Notes: generated by a model from the sequence alone, not told the origin. 64,000 bases of DNA from Cucumis sativus (GCF_000004075.3 NC_026657.2:35202732-35266731); one strand, 5' to 3'; positions 35,669 through 48,700 are shown, counted from the first letter of the stretch. A program made the numbers and translations.

Positions 35669-36460
35669 AATATGTGGGGTCCACTGCATGAAAGTCGTGT
35701 ACCCAAATCACCTATTTTTAAAAATAGTTTTGCACCACGCTATTTTTTTTTATGTATGCTTCAAATTTTACATTATTTTTAAAAAAGATCCCCAATTTCA
35801 ACTCCAACTTTTTTTTAACAATATTTCAGATCTGGTATGGTCCCACATTTTTATTTTCTTATTATTTATATACGTGGGTCCCACACATTTCACTTTTTTC
35901 ATTATTTATATATACATACTCACATATAATATAATATATATATTAAACATTCAAATTCTAAAAATATCTTTTTTTATTAAATTAATTTATTAGTTTATTT
36001 TTCTTTATATATATTTAAATATCACAATCTTCAATATTCAAGGTTTCTTATTAAATTCATTTTTCTACTTTAATTTAATTTTTTCTTAATCAAAATTCCA
36101 CGTATTTTTTTTCCAATTTTTAATTCTTTTAATTAAAAAATGTGGGGCCCACGTATATAAGCTGCATGAAAGTCGTGTACCTCAAATCACCAAGCCTCCG
36201 CAATTTTAGAATCTCCCTGTCGAATGGCATGTTCTCCCCGGTCGGAATAGGCAGGTAAATTCCTTCCCTTAGAACCGTACTTGAGAGTTTCCTACCTCAT
36301 ACGGCTCAACAGTCAATTCTTTTGCTGTCCCATATTTTAAAAAAATTTACCATTTTTCATATATCCAGGCCATTTTTTTTTCTAGTAGTCTTACACCCAC
36401 ACTATTTTTTATATATGTTTCAAATTTTACATTATTTTTAAAAAATATCATGAAATTAGG
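35669..36460. repeat. Duplicated AT-rich repeat pair around a plastid insertion
   Basis: Two copies of a repeat lie about 480 bases apart. Copy 1 (about 35669-35800) has tgtggggtccac, then tgcatgaaagtcgtgtaccc, then aaatcacctattttt and gcttcaaattttacatta. Copy 2 (about 36140-36460) has tgtggggcccac, tgcatgaaagtcgtgtacct and caaatcacc, then 143 bases of plastid DNA, then cccatattttaaaa and gtttcaaattttacatta. Both belong to a family that also appears in the palindrome at 37258-37740 (ttttttcattatttatatat). Confidence 0.75.
36190..36332 (-). pseudogene. ycf3: Nuclear insertion of plastid DNA: ycf3 intron 2 end and exon 3 start
   Basis: On the minus strand 36307-36271 reads as a group II intron domain V hairpin (GAGCCGTATGAGG...CTCAAGTACGGTTCT). 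It is followed by ~30 intron bases and then, from 36240 down to 36190, an open frame RGEHAIRQGDSKIAEAW. That peptide is the start of exon 3 of plastid ycf3, a photosystem I assembly TPR protein, and the intron is in the expected place. The fragment is cut off after 17 codons and sits in AT-rich nuclear repeats, so it is a dead nuclear plastid sequence (NUPT) with no function of its own. The 36308-36332 edge is approximate. Confidence 0.9.
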
Positions 36461-37257
36461 TAAAACTTAAATTAACTTTAAGTTTAAAAACGAAAACTAT
36501 TGAAAATTTTTATAATAGCTCTCATCTTTTTAAAATTTAAACGAATTCAATTGTTTCAAACCTAAAATTAGTTGATAATTATAGATTGTTGTTGGAGTGA
36601 AATGGTGTTAGAAACATGGAAGGGAGGGAGAAAGACTTTGTTGTTTTAACCAATAATCCATTCCAACTCAATTCTATGACCCAATTACTTACCACCTATT
36701 ATAAGTTTTTTAAATAATTCATATTCTCTTTTTTTTTCCATTCCCTTTTTTTGTTAAAATAAGTGTGAATTATCAAAATTGAATAAATAATAAAAACGAT
36801 AATATTGGACTAAACTCAGAAAAATTGTATTAGGTGATAAAAAAAAAAACAAAGATGATAACACTTTTATTTTTTTCATTTGACGACGATAATCTCTTTT
36901 TAAATTTGTTGTTTTTGCAATTTAGACAATGTAGGTGACATGAACTTTATTATCATAAATTATTTTTGCTATTTTTGCAGACTTAGAAAACTTGAAAATT
37001 AATGCCACATAAGAATTTAGAGGTAAAAACTGAATGCTAAATTGTAAAAATGCTCTTAACTTTGTATTAGGGGTAAAAAAATGTGCTTAAATTTTTAAAA
37101 TTTACAAAAATATTTATAAACTTAAAAAAATAGTCTTATTGTTAGTTTTGAATTAAAAAAAGAGTAAATTGTTGTTTAAAAGAATACACGTAAAAGCTAT
37201 CGAAAAGTTTAGTAAATATTTTTAAACTTAGATAAAATTTAAAAAGACTATCATTGA

Positions 37258-37740
37258 TCTAAAATACAGTGAATTTGAGAAACTATTCTAAAAACTTGGG
37301 TTGAACCAAAACTATTCACAAAGATAGGGTAGTTTTCGACTCATTCATTCTTTTTAATTATATATATATATTACTTGTGGGTTCTATGATTGGTTTTTTC
37401 ATTATTTATATATTAGTAGAACCTACCCCTTTTCTTTTTCATTATATATATTAAAGATTTCAATTATAAAAATATATTTACTTATTCAAATTAATATCTT
37501 TAAATATATTTACTTATTTTAATAAGTAAATATGTTTTTATAATGTGAAATATTTAATATATATAATAAAAAAGTAAAAGTGTAGGAAAGATAAAATGAG
37601 ACCCACAAATAATATATATATATATATAAATAATTAAAAAGAAGTGATGAATCTAAAATTAACCTATTTTTATCCATAGTTTTCATCTAACTCCATTTTT
37701 TTTAGAATAGTTTGTGAAATGACTGTATTTTAGAAAAAAA
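37258..37740. mobile_element. Long palindromic element (hairpin MITE-like)
   Basis: Arms of roughly 230-240 bases around a centre near 37505 are inverted copies. On the left: ctaaaatacagtgaatttga, gaaactattctaaaa, ttctttttaattatatatat and acttgtgggttcta. On the right, as reverse complements: gagacccacaaataatatat, ttaaaaagaagtgatga, tttagaatagtttgtgaaat and gactgtattttaga. Weaker complementarity continues outward (atcattgatct at 37250 versus agatcaacaatgat at 37917). No terminal duplication was defined, so borders are approximate. Confidence 0.7.
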
Positions 37741-38271
37741 AGTTTAATTTTATGTTCTAAAGTTGTAGTGGGTGAAAAAATACACTTAAAATTTGAATCA
37801 ATCAAAATAATTTAAAAATTTTATTATTTGAGTTTGGAGATATTAGAAAAGTTTTTCATGGATTTTTTAAAAGATATTTTCGTAACAAAACTTTTAACCA
37901 TTTTTTTCCAAACTAAGATCAACAATGATTTTGAATCTTTTTGAAAATATAGATACTAACATTGTTTCAAACGGATTACAAAGTTTAGAAGCATTTTTTA
38001 TTTTTAATTTAACAAAAGTTGAATATTTTATTTGGAATTGAGTAGTAAAATCTTGGTATCACTAAGGTTTATAATGACATGTCGACGATAATTAAGATAT
38101 AGCTTGAATTAACCCAGTTTTAGCTAAGAAGAAGAGGCTCGTTTCCGCAAAAATCCGCCATTCTTGAAGGTTCCTTCTGCCTCAGCGAATTATCCAGAAG
38201 CTCGTGGAAGTTGGCAGGGAACTGAGTTTTAAATCTCGCATCTTCCCAGACCGGCTTATTTTTAATCTTCC

Positions 38272-41200
38272 ATGGCTCTCAACCCTAATCTTTTTCCAAA
38301 TGGGATGCCCGTTCCCTTCACCAACGAGCTTTTCGTATTGGCTAGAGATGGCGTTGAATTTGAGATTGATAAGATCCCCGGGTTAGTTCCGTTCTTCTTA
38401 GTTCCTTTTCGATACCCATTAACGCTGTTGGGAATTTGCTGGGTTCGTGATTTCTTAAATTGTGTCATTTTGATGGTTGCTTAATTTTGTTTCTGTTTTT
38501 TTTTTCCTAAATTTTTCCTGGCTTAATTGGTTATCCGATTTGTGAATTTTAGTTGATTCTGGGCGCAGAGAGATTCTGATCGGCCTTAATCATGGAAACG
38601 TTGTATATAACTTTATTTTTTTAATACTGTGTTCGATGGGTTTGAGATGTGATTGGTTATTGAAGTTTTCATACTGTCTACGCAAGGAGGAACTGTTGAA
38701 TTTAGGGGCTTGTTTGTTATTTATTTACTTTATTTCAATTCAATGTTAGAGATTGTTTGGAGTCCCTTTTTGTATGTTGGTTTTTGCTTGGCTCGTTGTC
38801 TTTGAATTTGCTATGGGCTGAGTAGCAGGAACAACTTTTAATTTATTATGATCCAAAATGTGTATTCAATAATTTCTTGCGAAGAATTACACCCACTGAA
38901 TAGAAACATTAACCTAGTTACAATGAGCACCTAAAAAAAACAGGCCATATGTAGATAATGAAGAAGCATAACCACAAGACTAAATTACCTGGATGCATGC
39001 TCATTTGTAATCGATTGTCAATGGTGCAAATAAAATCTTATGGAGCAGCTTTCCATGGTAGAAGAAAATCTTATGGCTTGCTCTCAATTGAGTCTTTCTC
39101 TGGTTTCTTTGGGGAGAATGGAGTGGACGCATTTTTGGGGACACTTCCTATCTTTGATCATTATATGGATGTGCTCCTTTTTCATGCTTTGCATTGGCGT
39201 AAATGTAAACACCCTTTCAGTGATTATAACCGTTCTTCTTTAGTTCCTAATTTTTGAAATATAGTGTAATCCACCATTAGGTGTTTAGGGTTATTACCCG
39301 TTTATTTCACTCATCAATGAAATTTGTTTCTCTTAAAGGGATTCAGCAGGTTTTGCATTTTTTTATGTGCATTTTAGAAGTGTAACGATTTCATTTTGCT
39401 CCTTTTTTTTTTCGTATGCAGTTTTCCCTTCTGAATAGTGTTTGGTCCCTATACCGAAAAGGAAAAAAAAAAAAAAGGAGAAAAAGAAAAAAAGAAAAGA
39501 AAGATGTAAATGCCACCTCTGTATCAATTTCGATGAACTAGGTTGTAAATGGCAGGGATGGGGCATGGCCATAATGGGTTTTACCTCTTTCTTTCAGGGC
39601 TAATAGTGATCGTGTGAAAGCAAAAGGGACTATTTACTTATCAAATGTACGCATGGTCTTCGTCTCAAATAAACCAGATCCAGTTTTTACTGCATTCGAC
39701 ATGCCTTTGGTATGGGATTCACTCTTTATGTTTACTTCCCTTCTTGATGCACTGTTCTTGTAATTGTCTATCTATGGGACTGAATTGTGGATAACCAAAA
39801 GGATAAACAAAAGGATTTTTGTTTTCAAATTCCTAGAAGGCTGTATTAAGAATACTTCCTGTTCTCAATTAGTTAACTGACGCCTTTTTTTTTTTATTGT
39901 GAATCTATCTTTAAAACACTTAACCTGCTCATTTTGTTTTTCGGTAACTGCTTCATATTTAGTCTAATAAAGGCAAATCTTGTTTCCTAGAAAACTATTT
40001 AAATTCTTCTCAATGCTACATCATTTTTATCCCTCAAATCACTCATGTTTCCTATGACTTTTTACATTTTCCCAAACCATAGACCTTTTAAGAGATAAAT
40101 GTCATTACTTCTACAAATTCAATTGATTTTTCTCCGTTCTGTTAGCTGTGGGTTTGGTTTTTAATTCATTGCATCAATTGTATTCTTAGAAATCATTAGA
40201 CTTCTCACCCTCCGTCCTAGCGATTATCCACATATGTCCTTTTCCCTTGATAGCCAAATCGTCCACAATGTTCACTGTTCACCGTTAATCACATCCTACC
40301 TGCTTCAGTCTTCAAGTGAAAATGGATTGTTGTGCATTTCCAACGCTGGTGATCACCCCAAACCCTTTCAGCAATCACCTTGGATGTGATTCATCACAAT
40401 TTTCACTTAGAATATTCTTTCCATCGGGTTCTTGCACCTGAGCATTCATACACAAAATTAGTCTTTTAATAACACTGAATGACTCCGCCCTCACTTTCTC
40501 TCCAATTCCTTCAATTATTACCTCTTTATACATCATCTAAGCAAGACCTCTTAAAAGTCTTAATCCACCCCATGTTATGCAATAACCTCAGCTTATCATA
40601 CTTTTGATACCACCTTCCAAGCTTGAAGAAAAGACGTCCCACGTTTTAACCACCTACTATTCTTGTATAAATCTTCTACCTCCTGAGTCATATGGAGTAG
40701 AGCTTTGTTGACATGAAAAGTATTGGTCTTACTATCTGCACTATTTCCTTTATATGAGAACTTTTAGATATTGTAGCAGTTTGCAAGTATCCTCAATATG
40801 AAAAACACATGAAATGCAAAGAGCTATGTCTCTCCTACAATCCACCCTCTATGAATTGACGCACCAAAATATGACCTCTTCGCAAATTCTAGCTTCTTAT
40901 ATTTATAACCAAGGTACCTCTATATATCTATCATCGTGGTTAATAAGATCTCACAAATATTTCCAACATGTCCTTTGGCTGCCTGGCCTTAATGGTACTC
41001 TCACGCAATCTTTGCGGAAAGGCGGCACTGTTAAAACACATTGATGTCTTTGAATTCTCACGGCATCACCTTGAAGCAACTGAAGAATAATCCTATTATT
41101 GAGTCCTTACGACCTTACCTTGGATTAATATATCCTCTTTTCATTATGTGTCTATATTCTTTAGTCCTAAATAGCAATCGGACTGCATTATTCTATTTGA

Positions 41201-41801
41201 CATTTCTTGCATTGCAATCTAATGTTTTGCTTGTTGCTTTTGCAGCTCTATGTTCGTGACGAGAAATTTAACCAGCCAATATTTTTCTGCAACAATATAT
41301 CTGGATTAGTTGAACCTGTAAGCATGCCAACTGTTAGACAACATCTTGTTTAGTATGTCCGAGTCCTACTTTAGCTGCCTATTTAATACCTTATTACAGG
41401 TGGTGCCTGAAGACCAGCACAGGGCTCTCTACTCAACTCACTCATTTAAGATTTTGTTCAAGGAAGGGGGATGCGGTACTTTTGTGCCACTCTTCTTCAA
41501 CCTGCTGTCTTCAGTGAGGCAATACAATCAACATATGAATGCAGGTCCTCGAGTGGATCCATTGCAGGCAGCACAAACTCCTGTCGATGAAATGATGAGA
41601 CATGCGTACGTAATGTTGATTTTAGTCCAATTTTGTTTCATTGGAAAGTTGGAATTTGTCATTTGATTATGCTCTTGCCGTTAAACTTGCAGATATGTCG
41701 ATCCAAATGATCCAACCAAAATCTTCTTACAGCAGCCAGCAACGGAGTCCCAGTTAAGGAGGCGAACATACCAATCCCAACCAGCTGAAAATGCAATGTG
41801 A
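38272..41801 (+). CDS. WBP2-like GRAM-domain protein (UPF0664 family)
   Basis: Five exons (38272-38381, 39598-39709, 41246-41317, 41400-41605, 41693-41801) join to 202 aa. The chain begins MALNPNLFPNGMPVPFTNEL and is covered for most of its length by a GRAM/WBP2 fold: VLARDGVEFEID, the strand set KAKGTIYLSNVRMVFVS, FDMPLLYVRDEKFNQPIFFC and SFKILFKEGGCGTFVPLFFN. This fits the plant 'UPF0664 stress-induced' proteins related to animal WW-domain-binding protein 2. Unlike animal WBP2 it has no PPxY motif, so WW-domain binding is not predicted. The role is poorly known; GRAM domains usually bind phosphoinositides or membranes. There is no signal or membrane segment. Introns 1 (1.2 kb) and 2 (1.5 kb) are long; the end of intron 1 carries low-complexity A/G sequence. 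Confidence 0.93.
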
Positions 41802-42702
41802 AGTTGGTTGAAAAACTATCTCATACTATAGATTTGTTCCTTTGTTATTATCTACAAGAAGTGAGGGGCTTGATGATGCAGCGAATGAAGACTTGTACAG
41901 TTGAAAAACGTGTTGAATCTGTAGTCACGAGCGGTCAATTGTCTACTGAAGTTTCAACTTTAACTCTTCCAATATGTTATTTTGCATGCTGATGCATGGC
42001 ATAAAGTAGTATTTATTTTGTTAATGTAATCTATATGTGTTATACTAAAATAATATAATAGAATTTTTTATGGTCTTCCGATTGTATGAGTTCTGACGGC
42101 TATTACACACATATATACTTTTTTTCTTTTGACGTTTGGCGTTAATTTGTGGGTTCTTTTATGAAATTTAATAAAATCTAATACTCTGCTTATATTAAAG
42201 TCCACTCTCGTTTTTTATATCGTTGGGTTACAATATTAGATATCTTTAGGTATTAAATTTATCTTTACCCAACAATATTGGATATCTCTAGATATTATCA
42301 CTATAGGAACTTTGATTTACTATTTTTATGGTATTAGGCCAATATCTTTGTCAAAAATCCAATAATTCTTCTTCTTCTTATTATTTTTTTGAAAATCAAG
42401 ATTATTTATTTTCTGTTGGGGTTTTATTGCGGGTTTAATGAAGTTCATGTTTTCAGGAAAAAAAATTCAATAATTCCAAAACTTTAGGGATATAAAATAA
42501 AGTTTTATCTCATCTGGACTAAAAAGTGTATTATTCTTACAACTACTTTTATTATTTTATTTTGTGAGGAACGTCTAGAGTTTTCAGTCTTTGCGTAAAG
42601 AATTGTTATTCCTGTGAAAACAATTTCGAGTACGATGTGAAATGATTTGGCCAATAATCCTGAAATCAACGCAAAACAAATCTGAATCGAGGAAGATAGA
42701 GG
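41802..42702. other. Interval between WBP2-like and DUF1350 genes
   Basis: Contains the 3' untranslated region of the WBP2-like gene and the promoter and leader of the DUF1350 gene. A short imperfect direct duplication of 'acaatattagatatcttta' / 'acaatattggatatctcta' (about 42230-42293) is the only structure noticed. Confidence 0.6.
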
Positions 42703-45700
42703 ATGGCCAGTCTGTTGAAGCCAACGCATACTCATCGGCATCCCCATTCCCATCCCGTCCTCCATCATCAATCGCTAAGATATCACAAATTCAAGCTCCC
42801 CATAGCTCTAACTGGACGTCAATCTCGCCATCAGTTCATTCGACGCACCCGAATCAAGTGCAATTATCAAGACTCCGGCAACGAACAACCACCTCCTTCT
42901 ACTTCCACTGCGTTGCAACTCTACTCTGATATTGAGAGGTACCCACTTCTCTTTTCCTTCTTTTGTGTTGTGGGCTTCATTTCTTTCTTCTCTTTTCGGG
43001 AATTTTGTTGCTGTTTCCATGATTATAGTCAATTTGTCTGGTTGATATGCTGGGAGTTGTGATTGTTTTGTTAAGTCAACTCCTGCTAGTTCAGCGTTTT
43101 CCCGTACTTCTTTTTCAGTTTGCTTTAATTCATCCGCAATGTGTGTGTATTGATGTTGTTGACCCCTTTTCAATTGGGTCTTCCTTAGAAATCCATGAAC
43201 GTGGAGTTCGAGAGAGTTAGAATAGGCTTGGGATAGGGAGAGTGAGAAAAGTGATAGGGGAGGATATAAATGAGAGGGAGGAAATTTCTTGTATTACAGT
43301 AGTATATTTATTTCTTACCACAGCTTTTAAGGTTTACATGGGCACTATGCATTAAATATTTAATTAATCAATAAATTATTTAATGACATGTCAAATGCTA
43401 ACAGAGTATTATGTACTTTCGTAGTATTAGAAATATTCCCAACAAAAGGTAGCCTCATAGAGCGGTGCGTTTTTTATTCAGCAGGATTTAGTTTGGTAGC
43501 AATTGGTTGTTGTTTTCATACAAAATAATAAACACACACATACAAAACACCGTGTGACTAACTAACATAGGAGAAGAAACACATATAAGGAGTTCAGTTA
43601 GAGAATATGAATTACATTTTAAATTTTACATTCTATCATTCATCAATTACTATTTGAGTTGAATCATGAATCATTGCTTGTATGAAGTAAATGGAATCCT
43701 TAATTTTCAATGTTTATCTTCTTGCATACCGTTGCTAAGAAAAAGTTTCTCCTATGTTCCCAGATTACTAACTGAGACAGTTAGGCAATCACAAGAGGCC
43801 TGGGGTGGTTTAAAAGACTGGACAGAAGTTGAGGTGATCTACAATTACCATATCTTTCATTATTTTATTGATTTTCACGTTTGACTTGAAGTCCATTGCT
43901 TTCCATACATGTATTGGTACATATAGTCCACGGAAAATATACATTTTGCAATACTCTTTAGTACCTTTGGTAAGTGGAATAGTTGTTACTCAAAAGAGGA
44001 TGGCTCACTCATATTCAAGTGGTCCTTTTGAATCTACCCTTCCCATTACCATCTGGTTTTGGAAGCCCTAGAAAAACTAGTTCGATTGCCATCATGGTTT
44101 GTGATTTTATTTGGGAGGCCCTATTGAAAAAAGGAGCTCACATCTTGGCAACTGGAAGATTGAAACTTTTCCAACCTTAAATGGCGGGCGAGGAATTCTT
44201 CACAGATATTGATGGGGCCAAAGCTAAAAAAAAAATAAAAAACTCCGTTGGAGTAACGCGGTGAAAGCAGTGCTGGCAGATCTATTGTTTGAAAGGAACA
44301 AAAAAGTCTTCCATGATAAGGGTACTCCTTAGTTTACTAGATTTGAAGCAGCCCGACTGACTGCATCCCCTTGATCCTCTCTCTCCAAGGCTTTTGTAGA
44401 TTATTGAAGTCAGGAGATTAGCTTGAACTGGACTGCTCTTATTTCCATGAATTAAAATCCCTGCATTCTGACGTGGTAGGTCCTTGGTGGCAGATGTGGC
44501 TACAAATGATCAGATGGAACTCTTCCTTTAGATCTTTCTCGTAGTTTTGGTGATCAATCTTGTTTTTTGATGGCTATGACTGTACTGTTTAAAGTTTTAC
44601 ATTTCTGGATTGTTTTGTCTTGTTCTATGGAAAGAACATTGTTATGTTACTTGTAAGTTTCTTTTTGGATATGCCCAGTTTAAATTTTTTGGATATGTTA
44701 CTTGTAAGTTACTATGGGGTGTCAACCTAGTTGAGATGTTCGGGTGCACCGTCTCATTTCATTTACTTAATGTAGAGGTTTGTTTCTTGTTCAAAAGAGA
44801 AAAAAATGGCAGGTTTGGTTTAGTCTTAACCAAGGATAGGAACAAAGTCTCCTCTCTAAAGAATTTAGAAATTCTATGGAGTTTCTAACCACACCTTGGA
44901 AAATTGAGAGCTAAATGTTCCACTATCACCTTTGACAAGCTTCCCTCCATTTGCTAATGTTTAGCTCTGAAGTCTTTGGTTTGGCATTCTAAGGCATATA
45001 GATTTCCTTTGCAACTATATTTCTCCCAGAACTGCTGGTGGTAGCTGCTCTTCTTTTGGCTTGAGGATTTCTTCAGTAGAGGCATTGTGGAAAAATGTTT
45101 GACTCTTTTTTCCTTTCCATGTAGCAGCAAGGCAGTGAACTTACTTGGGGACAACAAAAATGGGGGCTGGAATCTCAACTTTGGAAGGTGGCTTAGGCTT
45201 ATATATCAAGTTACAACCGACTGGAAAGCCTTTTACATTATAATCAATAGAAGGATTTTGTAGGATGCGAAGTAGGGTGTTTCTCTTCTTCCCACTCAGG
45301 GTTTTTCCTTGGTAATAACACATTTCATTTTGGGACCCAATGGAGATTCGAAAGTGGGCTCTCTCCCCATAGAAGAGAACCTTATTTAGTCAATTTTGAG
45401 TTGCACGAAGAGAATATTTTGCTTGATAGGAGGTATGCTTAATCTCATTTAGTCAGTTTTGAGGTGCACTTCAATCTACTTTATTATCCTATTTGGGATC
45501 CTGGGTTAGGTTACTCAATAGTAATACCTTGGAGAAGCTTATGAGAAATTTTTTATGAGAAGGTATTGAGGAGTGGAAAGATTTTCATTTAGTAAGGTGA
45601 GAGGTGATTTGGTTACAAAACCAGTGGATTTTAGGAATTATATACAGGTAACTTAAGTGCCTGAAACAAGGATTTGTTGGCTAATAGTTGTTGGACTTCC

Positions 45701-48700
45701 CTTGTGAATTTGAAATCTTACGATACAAGGTCAATATGAGCAATTATAGATGACCACTCCCTTTTGGATGGATCTTGGGTGGGTTAAAGGTACTTCCAGT
45801 GATCCTTGGGAAGGTATCTCTAAATAGCTCTATTTCTTTTCCCAATTCTGTTCATTGTTCAATCGGTGGTGGGATGAATAAAATTTTTGGGAGTATAAAT
45901 GGTTAAGGTTGCATTTCCTGTAAGAGGACGGCAGGGATTTTGATCATATTCTTTGGATCTATGTTTTTGCACAACAGTGAGGGGTTGGTTCTCCAAGGTG
46001 TTTGGCTTATCCTTTGCCAAGCCCAGGGGATCTAGAGATATGATTGAAGCATCCCGTCATCATCCACCCTTTCGCAAGAGGGGAGGTTTCTGTGGCAAGT
46101 TGGGGTGTAAATAGTTTTGTTGGTTCTTTGATGTGAGACAAATAGAAGAACTTTTAGAGGGCTTGAGAGGACCTCGAATGATGTTTGGTCCTCCATAAGG
46201 TTCCATATCTCTCTCTAGATGTCAGTAGCAACTTTTTCTGTATTATTCTTTTGAGGTCTTATTTTAAACTTTTACTTGATTGAAGCCCCTTTCTATGTTT
46301 TGGTTCTTTTTTTTATTCTTTTGGGCTTTGTTTTTGTATGACTCTGTATTCTTTCATTTTCTCTGAATGAAATTTCAATTATTCATATAAAAAATGAGTT
46401 TGTATCAAGGCTTAGGATGAAGAACCACTGGGCACAACATATTTTCAGAATTTCCTTACACAAGCTAATAGAATTTTAGGAAATAGAGCCTTCATTTTTT
46501 CCCCATTCTTTTCTCAGAAATTCTTAAGAAAGTTATCTGCATTGTAAAATTTCAGGGAGCATGGGTTCTCAAACCACGAAACACAACCCCAAAATATGTT
46601 GTACATTTTGTTGGGGGTATATTTGTTGGAGCTGCACCTCAGCTTACATATCGCTTGTTTTTGGAGCGCCTTTCCGAGAAGTGAGGCTTTTAGTTTTACT
46701 CTCTGTATGAAATCATTTTTTTCTATTTAATATTTCAATAGGTCACATATCTTTTCTATACTTGGATAGCGATGTGTATCTGTCTTTCCGAGTGTTTTGT
46801 TCCTTTAACTGGCACCAGAACTTTTTAACATACTTCCTTTTATAGTCCTTTGATCTGTTAAACTTCTTAAAATGGTTATCCAATTTCAGACTAGTTGTGG
46901 TACTATGTTTAATTGTTTGATAGACTTTAAGTCCATGATTTTCAGATCTTTGTAGACTATATACTTATAAATAAGAAACGAAGAAGATTTGATCAGACAC
47001 TATTATGAATCAGGGGTATTTTCATCATTGCAACACCCTATGCCAGTGGATTTGACTATTTCTTAATTGCGGATGAAGTGCAGTTTAAATTTGATAGGTG
47101 TCATCGGGCATTTCTTGACTCAGTGAGTTTTTCTGTTTTCTTCTTTCTTCTCTTTCTCTTATTTATGATGAGAAACATTCTCTTTTTCATTCCCCCCCCA
47201 AAAAAAATCTCGAAGGGAAAAGTTAATTAGTTAATCATACAGGTACAAGATCTTCCCATTTTTGGTGTTGGCCATTCTCTGGGATCTGTCATCCACCTTT
47301 TGATTGGTATCATAACATCTCTTTATTTATGTCATGTCAGGAACTCATTTGGTTTGCAGCAAATTAAATGGGTTAGATTGCTAACTTATCTCTTCATCAG
47401 GATCAAGATATGCTGTGGAAAGAAGTGGAAATGTATTGATGGCATTCAATAACAAGGTAATTTTGCCATATATCATATACATGAATTTGGAGTTTGTTGG
47501 ATAAAGACAAGTCCAATACCAATTTGTCAGGTTTGAGCATTTATTACCACGAAAGGGTAGATATAGCTTCTTTGTCTAGGTCGTCAGAACTAGTGTTTGG
47601 GCAATTGCATGAAAACGGAAAGGTTTTGTAGCACCTAAGCACATGGACGAAGTGCATGTTTAAGACGGGAAATAAAGTACACCTTATGTAGAATTTTCCA
47701 ACAACTAAATTTTATAGCTGATAAAACTGAACCTTACATTGAGGAGAGAAGTATCTGGGACATGATTATGGTGATAACTTTGATAATAAAATAAGAGAGT
47801 CATGCATCTTGTAAAGATTGTGAGTTTTCTTCATTTTTCTGATGTGGGATCCTCAACATGCCCCTTCAAGATAGTGAGTGTCTCTTTGTCACTATTCTTA
47901 GGCCGGTTCCCAATTTTTGGTTGAAATTTCGTTTGTGCTTCTTGGTCCTTGATGCCATACTTGATAAATGTGAGGTTTCCAATTGCCAATAAAAGAGTGA
48001 GTTATAAAGATTGTGGTCTCTTCATCTTTTCAATGTAGGATTGTCAACAATTTTGTTTTGGCAGCATTTTATGTGTACTTTCTACTTTTTTGTTCTGTTT
48101 TAGAAGTTTTTTCTTAATTGGAAAAAGAAAAGAAGAGAAAAGGCCTTAGCATCAGGGATCAGTAGTGTTAAGGCATCTGATTAAATGTCTTAATAAAATA
48201 AGTCTATGCTATGCCATATAAAATTTGTTATGTGATAGCATTTTTATTTATTAGTATTTACATTTTATGCTGTTAATATGTTAATCAACGTCTTTATGTT
48301 CATTTTGTTGTTATTATTATTATTATTTTAATATAGAAACAACGGGTTACATCGAAAAAAATAAATAAAAGAATACAAGAACATAATGAAAACCAAACCT
48401 CCAAAAATTCCTCTAGAAAAAGGGATTCCATCCAAGTATGATGCTACCTAGAAACTGAAGCCCAAAGGCTTGAAATCTCACCAAGAGCAAACATTACCAT
48501 GGTCCTCCAGGAAAAAAGCTATGAAGCTCTACTCATGTGTTGTGATGTTTCTTTGTTCGTGTCACCATCTTGAATTTTAGAGAATTGACAAAAGTTCTCT
48601 GTTCCCAGGAGGCAAGCTCAGCTGTTCCTTTGTTCTCCCCGGTGCTTGTTCCAATGGCTCAAAGCATGGGACCTCTCTTATCACAAATTGCATCATCACC

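Larger units (their letters stand above)
33458..38271. other. Repeat-rich 4.8 kb gene-free interval
   Basis: Very AT-rich. The right-hand start (33458-33800) is leader and promoter of the PBL28-type gene and the last ~170 bases before 38272 are leader of the WBP2-like gene. Between them are nested repeats: a SINE-like piece (~33935-34010), related 'tgacataaactctattat' segments at 34925-35035 and 36895-36980, a duplicated 'tgtggggtccac' repeat, a plastid-derived insertion and a long palindrome. No coding exon is supported. Confidence 0.6.

Noticed and set aside
35619..35993. 124-codon Phe/Ile/Tyr-rich open frame
   Set aside because: Composition reflects AT-rich low-complexity DNA and it overlaps a repeat copy. 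Not a gene.
38950..39345. Possible LINE tail in WBP2-like intron 1
   Set aside because: The 'atcaatgaaatttgtttctc' end is suggestive, but I could not read any conserved ORF2 motif before it, so it was not annotated.
40260..40900. Apparently non-random C-rich stretch in WBP2-like intron 2
   Set aside because: May be an antisense retroelement scrap, but neither strand gave a motif that I could name.
42808..43173. 121-codon minus-strand frame overlapping DUF1350 exon 1
   Set aside because: Antisense shadow of a real exon with no recognisable protein.
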